Source: Bradyrhizobium sp. 200 (GTDB taxonomy: Bacteria; Pseudomonadota; Alphaproteobacteria; Rhizobiales; Xanthobacteraceae). Taken from it: a DNA stretch of 64,000 nucleotides. Position 1 is the stretch's first letter. Every line of letters begins with the position of its first letter. Shown piece by piece: positions 1-7,906 of the stretch. The translations under genes were made by a program, and so were the position numbers. Location: contig NZ_CP064689.1 of assembly GCF_023100945.1 (NCBI RefSeq), forward strand, positions 2,214,001-2,278,000, in the 5' to 3' direction. Below the pieces are notes generated by a model. The model worked only from the letters and a program-made list of their open reading frames with translations. It ran no database searches and had not been told where the DNA came from.

Positions 1-1
1 C

Positions 2-235
2 TCAGTCCGTCCGCTTGTCTACATGGGCAAAATTTCCTACGGCTTTTATCTCTGGCATTATCCCATTGTGCTCGGGTTGTCGAAGTACGGCAACACGGGA
101 AAGATGGCAGCCTTGATGCTGTCATTCGGAGTGGCGTCGGCATCCTAACCATTGGCTCGATTTACGTTTTCTAGCGCTGAAGCAACGGTTCTCCCCACGT
201 CCAGCAAGGATACGGGGCATTGTTGGAGCAAAGTG
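2..235 (+). pseudogene. 3' remnant of a membrane O-acyltransferase (acyltransferase 3 family), frameshifted
   Basis: The window opens inside the last 75 or so codons of an acyltransferase-3 gene closely related to the intact one at 13645-14667. The shared stretch includes SYGFYLWHYPIVLGLSKYGN. One extra base near position 147 creates a TAA just after the SASY-equivalent position. In the next frame the homology resumes (HWLDLRFLAL, then FSPRPAR) and runs to a TGA at 233-235, exactly where the intact copy ends. It is therefore a broken second copy by direct comparison within the window. The family adds acyl groups to surface sugars. The 5' part lies outside the window. Confidence 0.8.
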
Positions 236-392
236 AGCCAGGTTGGCAGAAACCAAGGAATTGGGCGCGTCAACTTGAGACAGCAGCCAGGCCCGGGAAG
301 ACGGGACAAAGTACGCGCGAGCCGCGAGTTTGAAATCTGACTAGAAGAGCGACCTGACAGTGAATCCGATTATTTTCTTAGTGGAGATTGTT

Positions 393-749
393 ATGCGTAA
401 ATCCCATTGGACGCCGTCGATAATCCCAAGCGACAACGATCAAACGGTCTTTCTTGTAGCTGAAGATTTCGGAAAATTAGGACGCGCCTGGCGCGAAGCC
501 GACTACGACGAGGCCACGGACCTAGAAACCGTTATTCAGGATCTCCTTTCGAGCCAATACAATGATCCGATCCGGGTCGTCGCCTTCAACACTGAAGAGC
601 GATGGTCGGAGGACGTTTCTGAAGATGTGGCTCACGAACTGCGCCGGCGCTGCGATCTGCAGCAGAGAAATTTGCCATCCTCCATTCAAGATTTCGTCGA
701 GCGGCATGAGGCTCACAACCGTGGGCAACTAACCTTGCGGCTCGTCTAG
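393..749 (+). CDS. Conserved small hypothetical protein (118 aa)
   Basis: A 118-residue soluble acidic protein with no signal peptide or membrane segment. The ATG at 393 is preferred over a GTG 33 bases upstream because a GGAG sits about 8 bases before it and the protein then starts MRKSHWTPSI. Recognisable stretches are VAEDFGKLGRAWREAD and AHELRRRCDLQQR. I recall very similar proteins from Bradyrhizobium, always unassigned; no enzymatic motif is visible. It stands alone between the acyltransferase remnant and the FkbM gene on the same strand. Function unknown. Confidence 0.65.
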   Translation: MRKSHWTPSIIPSDNDQTVFLVAEDFGKLGRAWREADYDEATDLETVIQDLLSSQYNDPIRVVAFNTEERWSEDVSEDVAHELRRRCDLQQRNLPSSIQDFVERHEAHNRGQLTLRLV

Positions 750-987
750 ACTCGCAATTTTAGGCCATCCGCCGGCTCGTAGAGCCTGGTGCTGAAGGCG
801 AAACCGAACTTGCTGGCCAACTGACCGCCTTCGGGGGATATTCCATGCTTGCCGTCAATTCGCTGACGCATGAAACTGCTACGGGTTGCTCTCGTGGTGC
901 CCTCATGACGCTCTAAACCGGGAAGACAGGAGACAGCGCTCGCTCCGCGGCCCCGCCAACAAATGTCCTTCAGTTGCTGGAGGCTTC

Positions 988-1791
988 ATGCTCGCAAGAG
1001 TAAAGTCGTGGCTCGACACGGTTAGTTACTGGACCGAACAATATGGTCCGATAGACGGGCCAAGGATTGCCGTTCGGCTCAAGCTAGGTGACCACAGCCG
1101 CAAACCGTTTACCTTGACCCTTCCGGATTTCCCAGCCCCTATTTGGCTGCGCGGCGGAACCGTAGACACGCGCGTATTCTTTCATGTGCTGGCAGCCAAG
1201 GAGTACGACATCTCTGACACCGCCCAAGGCAAAGAGCTGCGGCGGCGATATGACGCCTTGATCGCCTCTGGAGCGCAGCCGTTGATTATTGATTGCGGCG
1301 CGAACATCGGACTCAGCGGCATATGGTATGCCCGCCAATTTCCTGAAGCGGAGATTATCGCCGTTGAGCCCGACCAATCGAACTTAGAAATTGCATTCAA
1401 GAATCTTGCTGCCTATCCAAATGTAAGACTGGTCAATGGGGGCGTATGGAATACGCCTTCTCCTCTCTTCATCGTCAACCCTGACGCAGACGCATGGGCC
1501 TTCCGAGTTGAGGAAGGCGAAGGGACAATAGTCGGATTCACAATCGATCAGCTTTCCCAAGGAAGGCCCATTCTGATCGTAAAGATCGACATCGAAGGGG
1601 CCGAGAAGGCGCTATTCCGATCGAACATCGGTTGGATAGACCGAACCGACCTCATCGCGATCGAGCTTCACGACTGGCTATTCCCAAAGGCCGGGACATC
1701 TCAGCCCTTTATGAGGGCGATTGCCGGGCACCCACATGAGGTAGCGATGCGCGGCGAGAACCTATTCTTCCTGATGAGCGGTGAGCGCTAG
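988..1791 (+). CDS. FkbM family methyltransferase (267 aa)
   Basis: Predicted S-adenosylmethionine-dependent methyltransferase of the FkbM family, which O-methylates sugars or polyketides and in rhizobia is usually tied to surface polysaccharide decoration. The SAM-binding glycine motif is IIDCGANIGLSGIWYA (about residues 109-124), followed by the acidic end of strand 2 (IAVEPD). A conserved KIDIEGAE motif lies near residue 205 and ELHDWLFPKAG near 230. The ATG at 988 is chosen because a GGAGG lies 4 bases upstream; a longer start 102 bases earlier has no such site. Its C-terminal half resembles the second FkbM gene at 5488-6324. Confidence 0.85.
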   Translation: MLARVKSWLDTVSYWTEQYGPIDGPRIAVRLKLGDHSRKPFTLTLPDFPAPIWLRGGTVDTRVFFHVLAAKEYDISDTAQGKELRRRYDALIASGAQPLIIDCGANIGLSGIWYARQFPEAEIIAVEPDQSNLEIAFKNLAAYPNVRLVNGGVWNTPSPLFIVNPDADAWAFRVEEGEGTIVGFTIDQLSQGRPILIVKIDIEGAEKALFRSNIGWIDRTDLIAIELHDWLFPKAGTSQPFMRAIAGHPHEVAMRGENLFFLMSGER

Positions 1792-1795
1792 GCGA

Positions 1796-2109
1796 AGCGG
1801 AAGCCGGTCATCTCGGTTATGGCTCGGACTGCAACAGGATGAGCCGATCCGGCAATGTCCGGGACAACGCGGCGATGAAGAGCTTCTTCTCGTCGCTGAA
1901 GACCGAATGCATCGCGCGCAAAACTTATCGCACCAGGAACCAAGCCAGAGCAGATATGTTCGACTACATCGAGCGATTTTTTCTTCAAGGGAGTGTCCCG
2001 CAGTCACAGCCCTATGATGGAGTCCACCTTCGCGCGGCGGTTGAGTCAACGCAATGCACACAACAAAAGACTGCCCGAAGACGGTCTCAAGAGATGACCG
2101 GCTTCCGCT
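1796..2109 (+). mobile_element. IS3-family transposase remnant bounded by 19-bp inverted repeats
   Basis: A short IS scrap. About 1839-1985 encodes the region around the catalytic glutamate of an IS3-type OrfB (SGNVRDNAAMKSFFSSLK, then FDYIERF), after which the frame is lost. The scrap is enclosed by an exact 19-bp inverted repeat at 1796-1814 and 2091-2109 (first ten bases AGCGGAAGCC). An imperfect hairpin at about 2069-2088 sits just inside the right repeat. No complete transposase is possible. Whether the repeats are true IS ends or belong to a small non-autonomous derivative cannot be decided from one copy. Confidence 0.6.
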
Positions 2110-2236
2110 CCCACCTTCTTTTGGCGTTTGTGATGGGTGAGGTTCGCGAGCTCATGGCGGGTTGCGTCTATGCTTGACCATACGCTTAAGTTGGATGTGA
2201 CAGTCTTTAGTAGCCGAAGCTTGTAGTGACCTCAGT

Positions 2237-2794
2237 TCACGCTTTAATCCTGACTCGCTGCAAAGCAAAATCCCTTAGCTGCCAGAGCCGGGCGATGGCT
2301 ACCACCGATACCCCAGCAGCGGCGACGAGGTCGACGGCAGTGCGCGCCCACGGCGCATTCGCATTCCATGCGTCGACTTCGTGCAGAGAAATGAAGCGAA
2401 TGATCGCGAAGCCTAAAGTCAGGCCCATAAAGCCGATGGCGAGGCGATAGCGCTTAATGTAATGCCAAGCCCACAGTAGGCCCCAAACGATCAGGGCGAT
2501 GACTACGACGGCGATGGCGATGCTTGCCGCAATCTGCAGGCTTCGGCGGTCTTCGTACCACCCCCGTTGCTTGAAGATGTCGCGCAAGAAGCCTCCGAAC
2601 CCTCGCAGCAAGCCGAGGCCACGCGCCGTCTTCATCAGGGATAGCAGGAAAAACGCGCCCGATAATCCGGCCCAGATCAGTGCGTCAGAGCCTGGCAAGC
2701 CGTGGTACTGGGCCCGTCGGCAGGCAACAGCGGTCCACAGGCCGAACAGGCAGGCAACCGTCAGTGCCACCACACGCAATACATCGTCGCTCAT
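2237..2794 (-). CDS. Multi-spanning membrane protein of unknown function
   Basis: A hydrophobic protein of about 185 residues with some five predicted transmembrane segments (for example VVALTVACLFGLWTAVA near the N terminus, IAASIAIAVVVIALIVWGLL in the middle and LAIGFMGLTLGFAIIRFI after it). The ATG at 2794 gives a compact protein beginning MSDDVLRV; a TTG 45 bases upstream is also possible. Neither has a clear ribosome binding site. No family recognised. A terminator-like hairpin lies upstream at 2884-2908, so it is probably transcribed separately from the frameshifted secreted-protein gene before it. Confidence 0.55.
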   Translation of the reverse strand: MSDDVLRVVALTVACLFGLWTAVACRRAQYHGLPGSDALIWAGLSGAFFLLSLMKTARGLGLLRGFGGFLRDIFKQRGWYEDRRSLQIAASIAIAVVVIALIVWGLLWAWHYIKRYRLAIGFMGLTLGFAIIRFISLHEVDAWNANAPWARTAVDLVAAAGVSVVAIARLWQLRDFALQRVRIKA

Positions 2795-2883
2795 GCAGCA
2801 GTAATATTTCACCGGGACGGCGATGGCAACGAGGGTCAACGACCGGAGACTAAAGGCGTGGCAAATGCTGCTTCAGCAACAAA

Positions 2884-2908
2884 CAAAAAGACCGCCCGAA
2901 GGCGGTCT
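2884..2908 (-). terminator. Rho-independent terminator
   Basis: An 8-bp perfect stem AGACCGCC/GGCGGTCT at 2889-2908 with a CGAA tetraloop. Read on the minus strand it is followed by five T residues (AAAAA at 2884-2888 on the plus strand). It sits just past the stop of the minus-strand secreted-protein pseudogene (2935-3379), consistent with ending that transcript. Confidence 0.7.
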
Positions 2909-2934
2909 CTTCGAACCGACTAGCGTGTCAAAAC

Positions 2935-3379
2935 CTACGCGGCTGCCATTCTTCGGCGTCGCCAGGCAATCAGTCCGCCGAGCGCCTTTACAAGACCGGG
3001 TAGGCCGGCGCCGACCATTGGCCCTGGGACAGCGGAGGTGGAGACGGTAGCAGCGATTGATCCCGTGTTATCGCCTCTGATTGAGTCCCAGTAATAACGC
3101 GACAGCTGGCCGCTTTCGTCAGCCAAGCCTGAATAGTCAGTCCGCCCTAACGGGCGTATTTCTAACGGCTGGACAAGCATTCACAGTTTCTGCCGGGCCC
3201 AATGATCTGTGGAGCGCAGGAGACCTACCGCGCTGGTCAAATGCCGATGGATTAATCGCCGATCGCTTTGCGACCGGCACCGACGAAAGTGTACAGCTAC
3301 CTGGCACCAAATCTGAACTGGTCCCTAAGCCAGCCAATCCAGCAATTAACGTGCAAACGTAGAATGCCCGCTTTAACAT
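2935..3379 (-). pseudogene. Secreted protein with PEP-CTERM-like (VPGP) tail, frameshifted
   Basis: Two overlapping reading frames form one damaged gene. The upstream frame starts with a signal peptide (MLKRAFYVCTLIAGLAGLG, start at 3379). The downstream frame ends with a sorting-signal-like tail: a VPGP motif, a hydrophobic stretch (VGAGLPGLVKALGGLIAW) and the basic terminus RRRRMAAA. That layout matches the PEP-CTERM class of C-terminal signals. The two halves lie in different frames and overlap around 3137-3180, so at least one indel separates them. What is left of the middle has no recognisable domain. A sequencing error rather than true decay is possible. Confidence 0.55.
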
Positions 3380-3409
3380 CTATCGCCCCGCTTTCAGCCC
3401 CAGTTCGAC

Positions 3410-3700
3410 TAACCGTCAAATGGCATGACACCGTCCGCGCGCAAAGCCCCACTGCAGGGCAACGGGGTACGGGAACGGAGCAGGCGGCGCGCTTGCTGGA
3501 CCAGGGCTTTGACGATCCTGTGCCTGCCGGTGTCGCGCCAATCATAAAAATAGCCATGGACCGTCGAGTACGGCGGGAACTCGCATGGCAAAGGGCGCCA
3601 TTGGCAGCCGGTGGACAGAATGCAGAAAATCGCCTGCACGCGCGCAAGTCGACTTCCCGTGGTCGCCCCAGTCGCCGCCGCCGCGGCGGGGGGATGTCCC
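3410..3700 (-). mobile_element. IS5-family transposase remnant
   Basis: The minus strand encodes the typical N-terminal block of an IS5/IS427-type transposase (AIFCILSTGCQWRPLP, then FPPYSTVHGYFYDW). The segment before it (RLGRPREVDLR) continues in another frame, so an indel is present. The catalytic core is missing and there is no start codon in register. A degenerate fragment only; no terminal repeats identified. Confidence 0.65.
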
Positions 3701-3831
3701 GGGTTCTGTTGAATTTCTGAGAAGGTCGGCGTGCCCACCTTGAGCCGGGAGGCTCGGGGTGCTGATTCCACAAAGGAGAGCAACGCCATGGCAAGAGATT
3801 TCACACGGGCTGGTTCGCCGGCGACCGCTGA

Positions 3832-3940
3832 GACCGGAAGTTCAGTCGAGAGTTTAAGATTGAGGCGGTCAAGCCTTCTCAGGGTGACGTGCCCCGCCAA
3901 ACGGCAACGGCGTTCATGTCAGCTCCTGATCTGAAAGCGA
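3832..3940 (+). mobile_element. IS3-family OrfA N-terminal remnant
   Basis: A short in-frame stretch reading RKFSREFKIEAVK matches the start of the helix-turn-helix OrfA of IS3/IS911-type elements (usual form RRKFSxEFKxEAVKL). Homology fades after about 35 codons. It lies next to the IS5 scrap, so this 500-bp stretch is a stack of unrelated IS debris. Confidence 0.5.
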
Positions 3941-4095
3941 ACCATATACACTGCCTACCTACGTCTCTTTGAACCAGAAGCTGACAGGCGGGTGGTTGGT
4001 GACGAGGAACACCCCATCACTCAAATATTGTTGCCCCGATCAAAATAGGGACGTAATTTCCGCTCGCGTAGCTGTACTGGGAGTTGCCGGGTATC

Positions 4096-4737
4096 ATGAA
4101 GCAACGCAATTGGATTAAGGGTTTGGTGTTTGCCTGTCTGTTTGTGGCTGTCGAGCCCGTATTGGTCAGCGAAGAGGGAAAGGCTGAGGACGGCTGGGTG
4201 CAGCTGTTTAACGGCAATGACCTCACAGGCTGGAAGAAACACCCCGACGACAAGGCCAAATGGGAGGTCGTGGATGGCACGCTCGTTGGCACCGGGCCGG
4301 CCGGTCACCTTTTCAGCGAGCGTGGTGACTACGCGAATTTTCACTTCCGCATCGAGGCCAAGATCAACGACAAAGGCAACAGCGGCCAGTACTTCCGGGC
4401 AACTTACACCAAAGGGTTTCCGCCCGGTTACGAGGCGCAGATCAACTCGACTAGCGGAGATCCAATTCGTACCGGAAGTCTCTACCCCGACCAGCGCACC
4501 TCTGACAATGAACGGAAGGCGATGATCGTTCGCGATCAGCTGGTCAAACCGGATGAATGGTTCACGCAGGAAGTGATCGCCGTAGGCAACCATATCGTCA
4601 TCAAGCTGAACGGCAAGACGACAGTGGATTTCCTCGACGAGAGGCAGCGATACGCTAAGGGCCACTTTGCCATTCAGCAGCACAATAACGGCAGCGTTGT
4701 TTCGATTCGCAAGGCCGAGGTCAAGGAACTTCCCTAG
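4096..4737 (+). CDS. Secreted DUF1080 (3-keto-disaccharide hydrolase-type) protein
   Basis: A 213-residue exported protein: a signal peptide (MKQRNWIKGLVFACLFVAVEP) followed by one DUF1080 domain, a concanavalin-like fold. Diagnostic motifs are WVQLFNGNDLTGW, WEVVDGTLVG, FHFRIEAKINDKGNSG, YEAQIN and HFAIQQH. The family has been linked to hydrolysis of 3-keto glycosides or to sugar binding. A GGGAG lies 12 bases before the ATG at 4096; a TTG 12 bases upstream is an alternative. It stands alone between IS fragments. The family is most abundant in Planctomycetes and Bacteroidetes, so acquisition by transfer is plausible but not shown. Confidence 0.85.
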   Translation: MKQRNWIKGLVFACLFVAVEPVLVSEEGKAEDGWVQLFNGNDLTGWKKHPDDKAKWEVVDGTLVGTGPAGHLFSERGDYANFHFRIEAKINDKGNSGQYFRATYTKGFPPGYEAQINSTSGDPIRTGSLYPDQRTSDNERKAMIVRDQLVKPDEWFTQEVIAVGNHIVIKLNGKTTVDFLDERQRYAKGHFAIQQHNNGSVVSIRKAEVKELP

Positions 4738-5167
4738 CACAGGGAGTCCTACGTCCGCCTGGGGTCACTTGCGTCGATTTGGCCGCGTGCCGACGACCGA
4801 CTTACTCGGCGGGAGTCGAGAAATTTCAAACCTGTTGCACGGCTGTTCGAGATCTGTTGGAAACCGGTTCCGATTGTGCGGAAACACTCCCAAGTTCGCT
4901 GAGATATTATGGCGTATCGAGCGTTGTATCCATTCATTTTTGTTTGCCAAGCTTCGCCGCCCAGAGCGGCGACATCTCGATGATCTTCTGACCTACTGCC
5001 GGCGCCTAACGGTTGTCGCTCTTGTCAGCGGCGAGAGTTCCTCGGTAGTTCTAGCGCGGTTAGCTCGCCGCGTTCGGCTTCTCAATGAGCGGTCTAATGT
5101 CCCTAACGCCCCGAGGGCCCCAGCTTCACCGGCTTCGGACAGACGCCGCTCGCCGGCCGGGGATGCT
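4738..5167. other. Non-coding stretch without recognisable genes
   Basis: About 430 bases between the DUF1080 gene and an IS fragment. Short open frames on both strands lack ribosome binding sites and family features. I see no RNA gene or promoter I can support. Confidence 0.4.
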
Positions 5168-5345
5168 CAGGATGAAGATGACCTCCATTGCCACCGACCC
5201 GATTGAGCGGCCGCTCGAAGCCACCAGACCGACTGCTTGGCGCTTATAGTCGTCTGTAAACGACCGACGTTGACGTCTTTCCATCCGACACCTCCTGGCT
5301 CTCCGAGCTTACTACAGGTGTCCATCAATTCGAAGGAGGTTCACT
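5168..5345 (-). mobile_element. 5' end and OrfA start of an IS3-family element
   Basis: On the minus strand an ATG at 5284 opens a frame reading MERRQRRSFTDDYKRQAVGL, then SSGRSIGSVA, the start of an IS3-type OrfA. After about 38 codons the homology ends. The upstream 60 bases repeat at 7778-7839, so the element's left end is present. The rest of the element is absent here. Confidence 0.6.
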
Positions 5346-5351
5346 CTCTTG
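5253..5351 (-). repeat. Direct repeat A (copy 1) of an IS3-type left end
   Basis: About 99 bases nearly identical to 7741-7839 in the same orientation, with only a few differences. They carry the untranslated leader and first OrfA codons of an IS3 element. The two copies bracket an FkbM gene and a second, different IS3 element. Confidence 0.8.
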
Positions 5352-5487
5352 CGAAACGCAGCCGCTTCATACGTAAGAGCCAGGAACGGCCGCCCCTGCC
5401 AACTAAAGTTGCGATGGGCGGAAGCGCGTTGCAAGGCCTGGGATGTGAGATTAAAACTTCTGGTAACTGGAATGGTTCAGAGCGAAC

Positions 5488-6324
5488 CTAAAAAATGCCG
5501 TTGCTGACGCTGAATATATTTTCTCCATGATAGACGAAGTCACGATTCAGAGGCGCAATCGATCTGAGGAAGTTACGTGAATTGCCGTTCTTTGGCAGCA
5601 TCCAGTCGTGCAATTCAATGATGAGAAGTGGAAATTTATCGATCCATTCTGTATTCTTGGAAAATAACTCTTCCTCGAAACCTTCAATATCAATCTTGAT
5701 GATGAACGGCGTGTAAGTCTTCGCATCGTATGTTTTTAACAGGTCATTTACGGACACGATCTTTATAGTGCCGTCCGAGCTTCGGCTAAACCGATAAGCG
5801 TCGTTTCCGAAGCCGGGGTCGACAATGTTTCCAAATCCCGCTTCGCTTGCGACGGCGCTTTGGAGAAAATCAATATTCTTGCTGTAATTATTTTTTTTGG
5901 CCCGGCGGATATTTGCGCCGTCAGGTTCGATGCAGATGATCTTTGCTTCTTCAAAATTCTCGGAATAATACCTTGTCGCCAACCCGATATTTCCACCACA
6001 GTCAACGATTAACGGTATTTTATCGGCTTCAACGATTGACTTGTAAAATTTCATTAGTTCCGAACCGCGCGACAATTGTCCTATTCCGTAGCATTCCAAT
6101 AAATAGATTTGCCACAACACACTGGAATCGTTGCGGCTAAGGATTTCAACTCGGATGAAAGACTTGCGATTGCGATCAAACAAGATTTGCTTTTGAAAAA
6201 TCGAAGGTGTTAGCGCGAGGTATCTTGGAGCGCCCCGGCGAAAAAGAAAAAATGTCGCTAAGCGAGCGAATCGCCTGAAGATGCTCCGAATGGCGTCTCC
6301 TATGGTCGCGCCTTTGACAATCAT
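5488..6324 (-). CDS. FkbM family methyltransferase, AT-rich
   Basis: A 278-residue FkbM-type methyltransferase. The SAM-binding motif reads LIVDCGGNIGLATRYYS, followed by IICIEPDGANI; further family motifs are FIIKIDIEGFEEELF and ELHDWMLPKNGNS, with HGENIF near the C terminus. The reading frame is open upstream to 6495, but that part runs into the terminal bases of the neighbouring IS3 element. The ATG at 6324 (MIVKGATIGDAI) is the more natural start, without a strong ribosome binding site. Base composition is clearly more AT-rich than its neighbours. Together with the bracketing IS sequences this suggests transfer. Confidence 0.75.
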   Translation of the reverse strand: MIVKGATIGDAIRSIFRRFARLATFFLFRRGAPRYLALTPSIFQKQILFDRNRKSFIRVEILSRNDSSVLWQIYLLECYGIGQLSRGSELMKFYKSIVEADKIPLIVDCGGNIGLATRYYSENFEEAKIICIEPDGANIRRAKKNNYSKNIDFLQSAVASEAGFGNIVDPGFGNDAYRFSRSSDGTIKIVSVNDLLKTYDAKTYTPFIIKIDIEGFEEELFSKNTEWIDKFPLLIIELHDWMLPKNGNSRNFLRSIAPLNRDFVYHGENIFSVSNGIF

Positions 6325-6491
6325 GCGTCTTGTGTCTCGTCTGCACAAACAGTCGCTCGATTTTTTTCTCCTATAGGAGTCTTCGCCGGCCAGGAGCCGT
6401 TGGATTGAGACCATAGTGCCAGGTTCGTTCGGATGCCAGCAAATTCTCGCGTTGGCGTCGCAAGGATTGAAATCATACTGCCACTGAACTT

Positions 6492-7366
6492 TCATCCAGC
6501 AGCGGTTAGAGTCTCGGGGTTTTGTACGCCAAGTGGCGCGGGTGGAGCAACGGACGATCGGCGGAGTTGGTCGGGGTTGCGTAACCGATCGTCCGTTGCG
6601 GTGAGGTGGGCGGCATAGGCCGCAGGGGTGAGGTATTGCAGCGACGAGTGAGGTCGTCGGATATTGTAGTCAGCGATCCAGTGAGCGATCTTGCGCGGGC
6701 GTCGTCGAGATCGAAGAACAAGGTCTCGTTCAGCAGTTCATCGCGCGTTCGGCCATTGAAACTCTCGATGAAGTCGTTCTGCATCGGCTTTCCTGGCGCG
6801 ATGAAGTGCCAGTCGATGACTGTGTCCTTGCTCCAGGCGAGCATGGCATTGCAGGTGAACTCGGTGCCATGGTCGGACACGATCACTCCTGGCTTGCCGC
6901 GTCGTTCGACGATCGTCGTCAGCTCGCGGGCGAGGCGCCGTCCGGAGATCGACATATCCGGAATAGCCCCCAGGCACTCCTTGGTTACGTCATCGACTAT
7001 GTTGAGGATGCGAAAGCGCCGTCCGTTGGCAAACTGGTCGTGAACGAAGTCCAGCGACCAGCGTGCATTGGGCTTGGCCTCCACCAGGATCGGGGCCCGG
7101 GTCCCTACAGCCTTGCGGCCGGCCCGCCGCTTGCGGACGGCGAGCCCTTCCTCCCGATAAAGCCGGTAGATCCGATTGATCCCTGATGGCTCTCCCTCCC
7201 GCCGCAGCAAGACGAACAGCCGACGGTAGCCGAAACGCCGCCGCTCGTTGGAGAGATCGCGCAAACGGCCGCGCAGAGCTGCGTCCGGAGGGCGGCTGGA
7301 GCGGTAGCGGATCATCTTCCGACCCGCCTCGACGATCGAGCAGGCCCGCCGTTCCGACAGGCTCAT
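6492..7366 (-). pseudogene. IS3-family transposase OrfB (DDE integrase), frameshifted near the 3' end
   Basis: DDE-type integrase core (rve). It shows the HTH_21-like region [20 protein letters not shown], then the catalytic residues: D in [11 protein letters not shown] in VSDHGTEF and E in [12 protein letters not shown] missing base near position 6695 throws the last 70 codons out of frame. In the next frame the expected end resumes ([13 protein letters not shown]) and reaches a TGA at 6492-6494. The product would be truncated and probably inactive. Confidence 0.8.
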
Positions 7367-7367
7367 G

Positions 7368-7668
7368 ACAGCCTGCAGATGCGCGACCGCAGCGCGCTTG
7401 GCGGCGGGGCCCTACCATTTTTGAAAGGAGCTCGCGAAAGGGCGGGCGCATCGAGCATCTGCTCGGCCAGAAGCTTCTTCAGCTCCCATTCTCCTCCTCC
7501 AGCGCCTTCAACCGCTTGGCCTCGGATGCCGCCGAACTTGACTTTCCAACTGTAGATCGTCGCCTCGGAGATCCTATGTTTGCGAGCTAGGTCGGCCGTC
7601 TTCGCCCCAGCCTCATGCTCTTTCAAAACAGCGATAATCTGCTCTTCCGTGAATCTTGCGCGCTTCAT
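7368..7668 (-). pseudogene. IS3-family OrfA (helix-turn-helix), frameshifted
   Basis: Begins MKRARFTEEQIIAVLKEHEA with a clear HTH (KTADLARKHRISEATIYSWK). After KVKFGG small indels scramble the linker, which briefly returns to the expected ELKKLLAEQMLDAPAL and is lost again; [10 protein letters not shown] appears in another frame. Intact relatives continue without interruption into the OrfB overlap. It is therefore a decayed reading frame. Confidence 0.75.
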
Positions 7669-7740
7669 CTGTCCGTCCTTCTTCAGGCCGGACTCTAACT
7701 CCAACACTCCAACTGGAGGAAAATCTCAGTGGCAGGTCAG

Positions 7741-7839
7741 TCTGTAAACGACCGACGTTGACGTCTTTCCATCCGACACCTCCTGGCTCTCCGGGGTTAC
7801 TACAGGTGTCCATCAATTCGGAGGAGGTTCACGCTCTAA
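7741..7839 (-). repeat. Direct repeat A (copy 2) of an IS3-type left end
   Basis: Same sequence and orientation as 5253-5351. It holds the leader and the first OrfA codons (MERRQRRSFTD) of an IS3 element, cut off at 7740 where the other IS3 element is inserted. Confidence 0.8.
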
Positions 7840-7906
7840 GGGCGAAAAGCCCAAAGTGAGCTGCGGTCGGGCTGGCAGGGCGCTATAGTGACTTAGACCT
7901 ATGCCG

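Larger units (their letters stand above)
6475..7739 (-). mobile_element. IS3-family insertion sequence with degraded orfA/orfB
   Basis: An almost full-length but inactive IS3 element. One end reads TGACCTGCCACTGAGATT (minus strand, from 7739); the other ends with a related inverted sequence sharing CTGCCACTGA near 6478-6487. Inside are OrfA (7368-7668) and OrfB (6492-7366), both frameshifted. It is inserted in the OrfA of a different IS3 element whose left end remains at 7741-7839. The target-site duplication is not clear. Boundaries are accurate to a few bases only. Confidence 0.75.
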
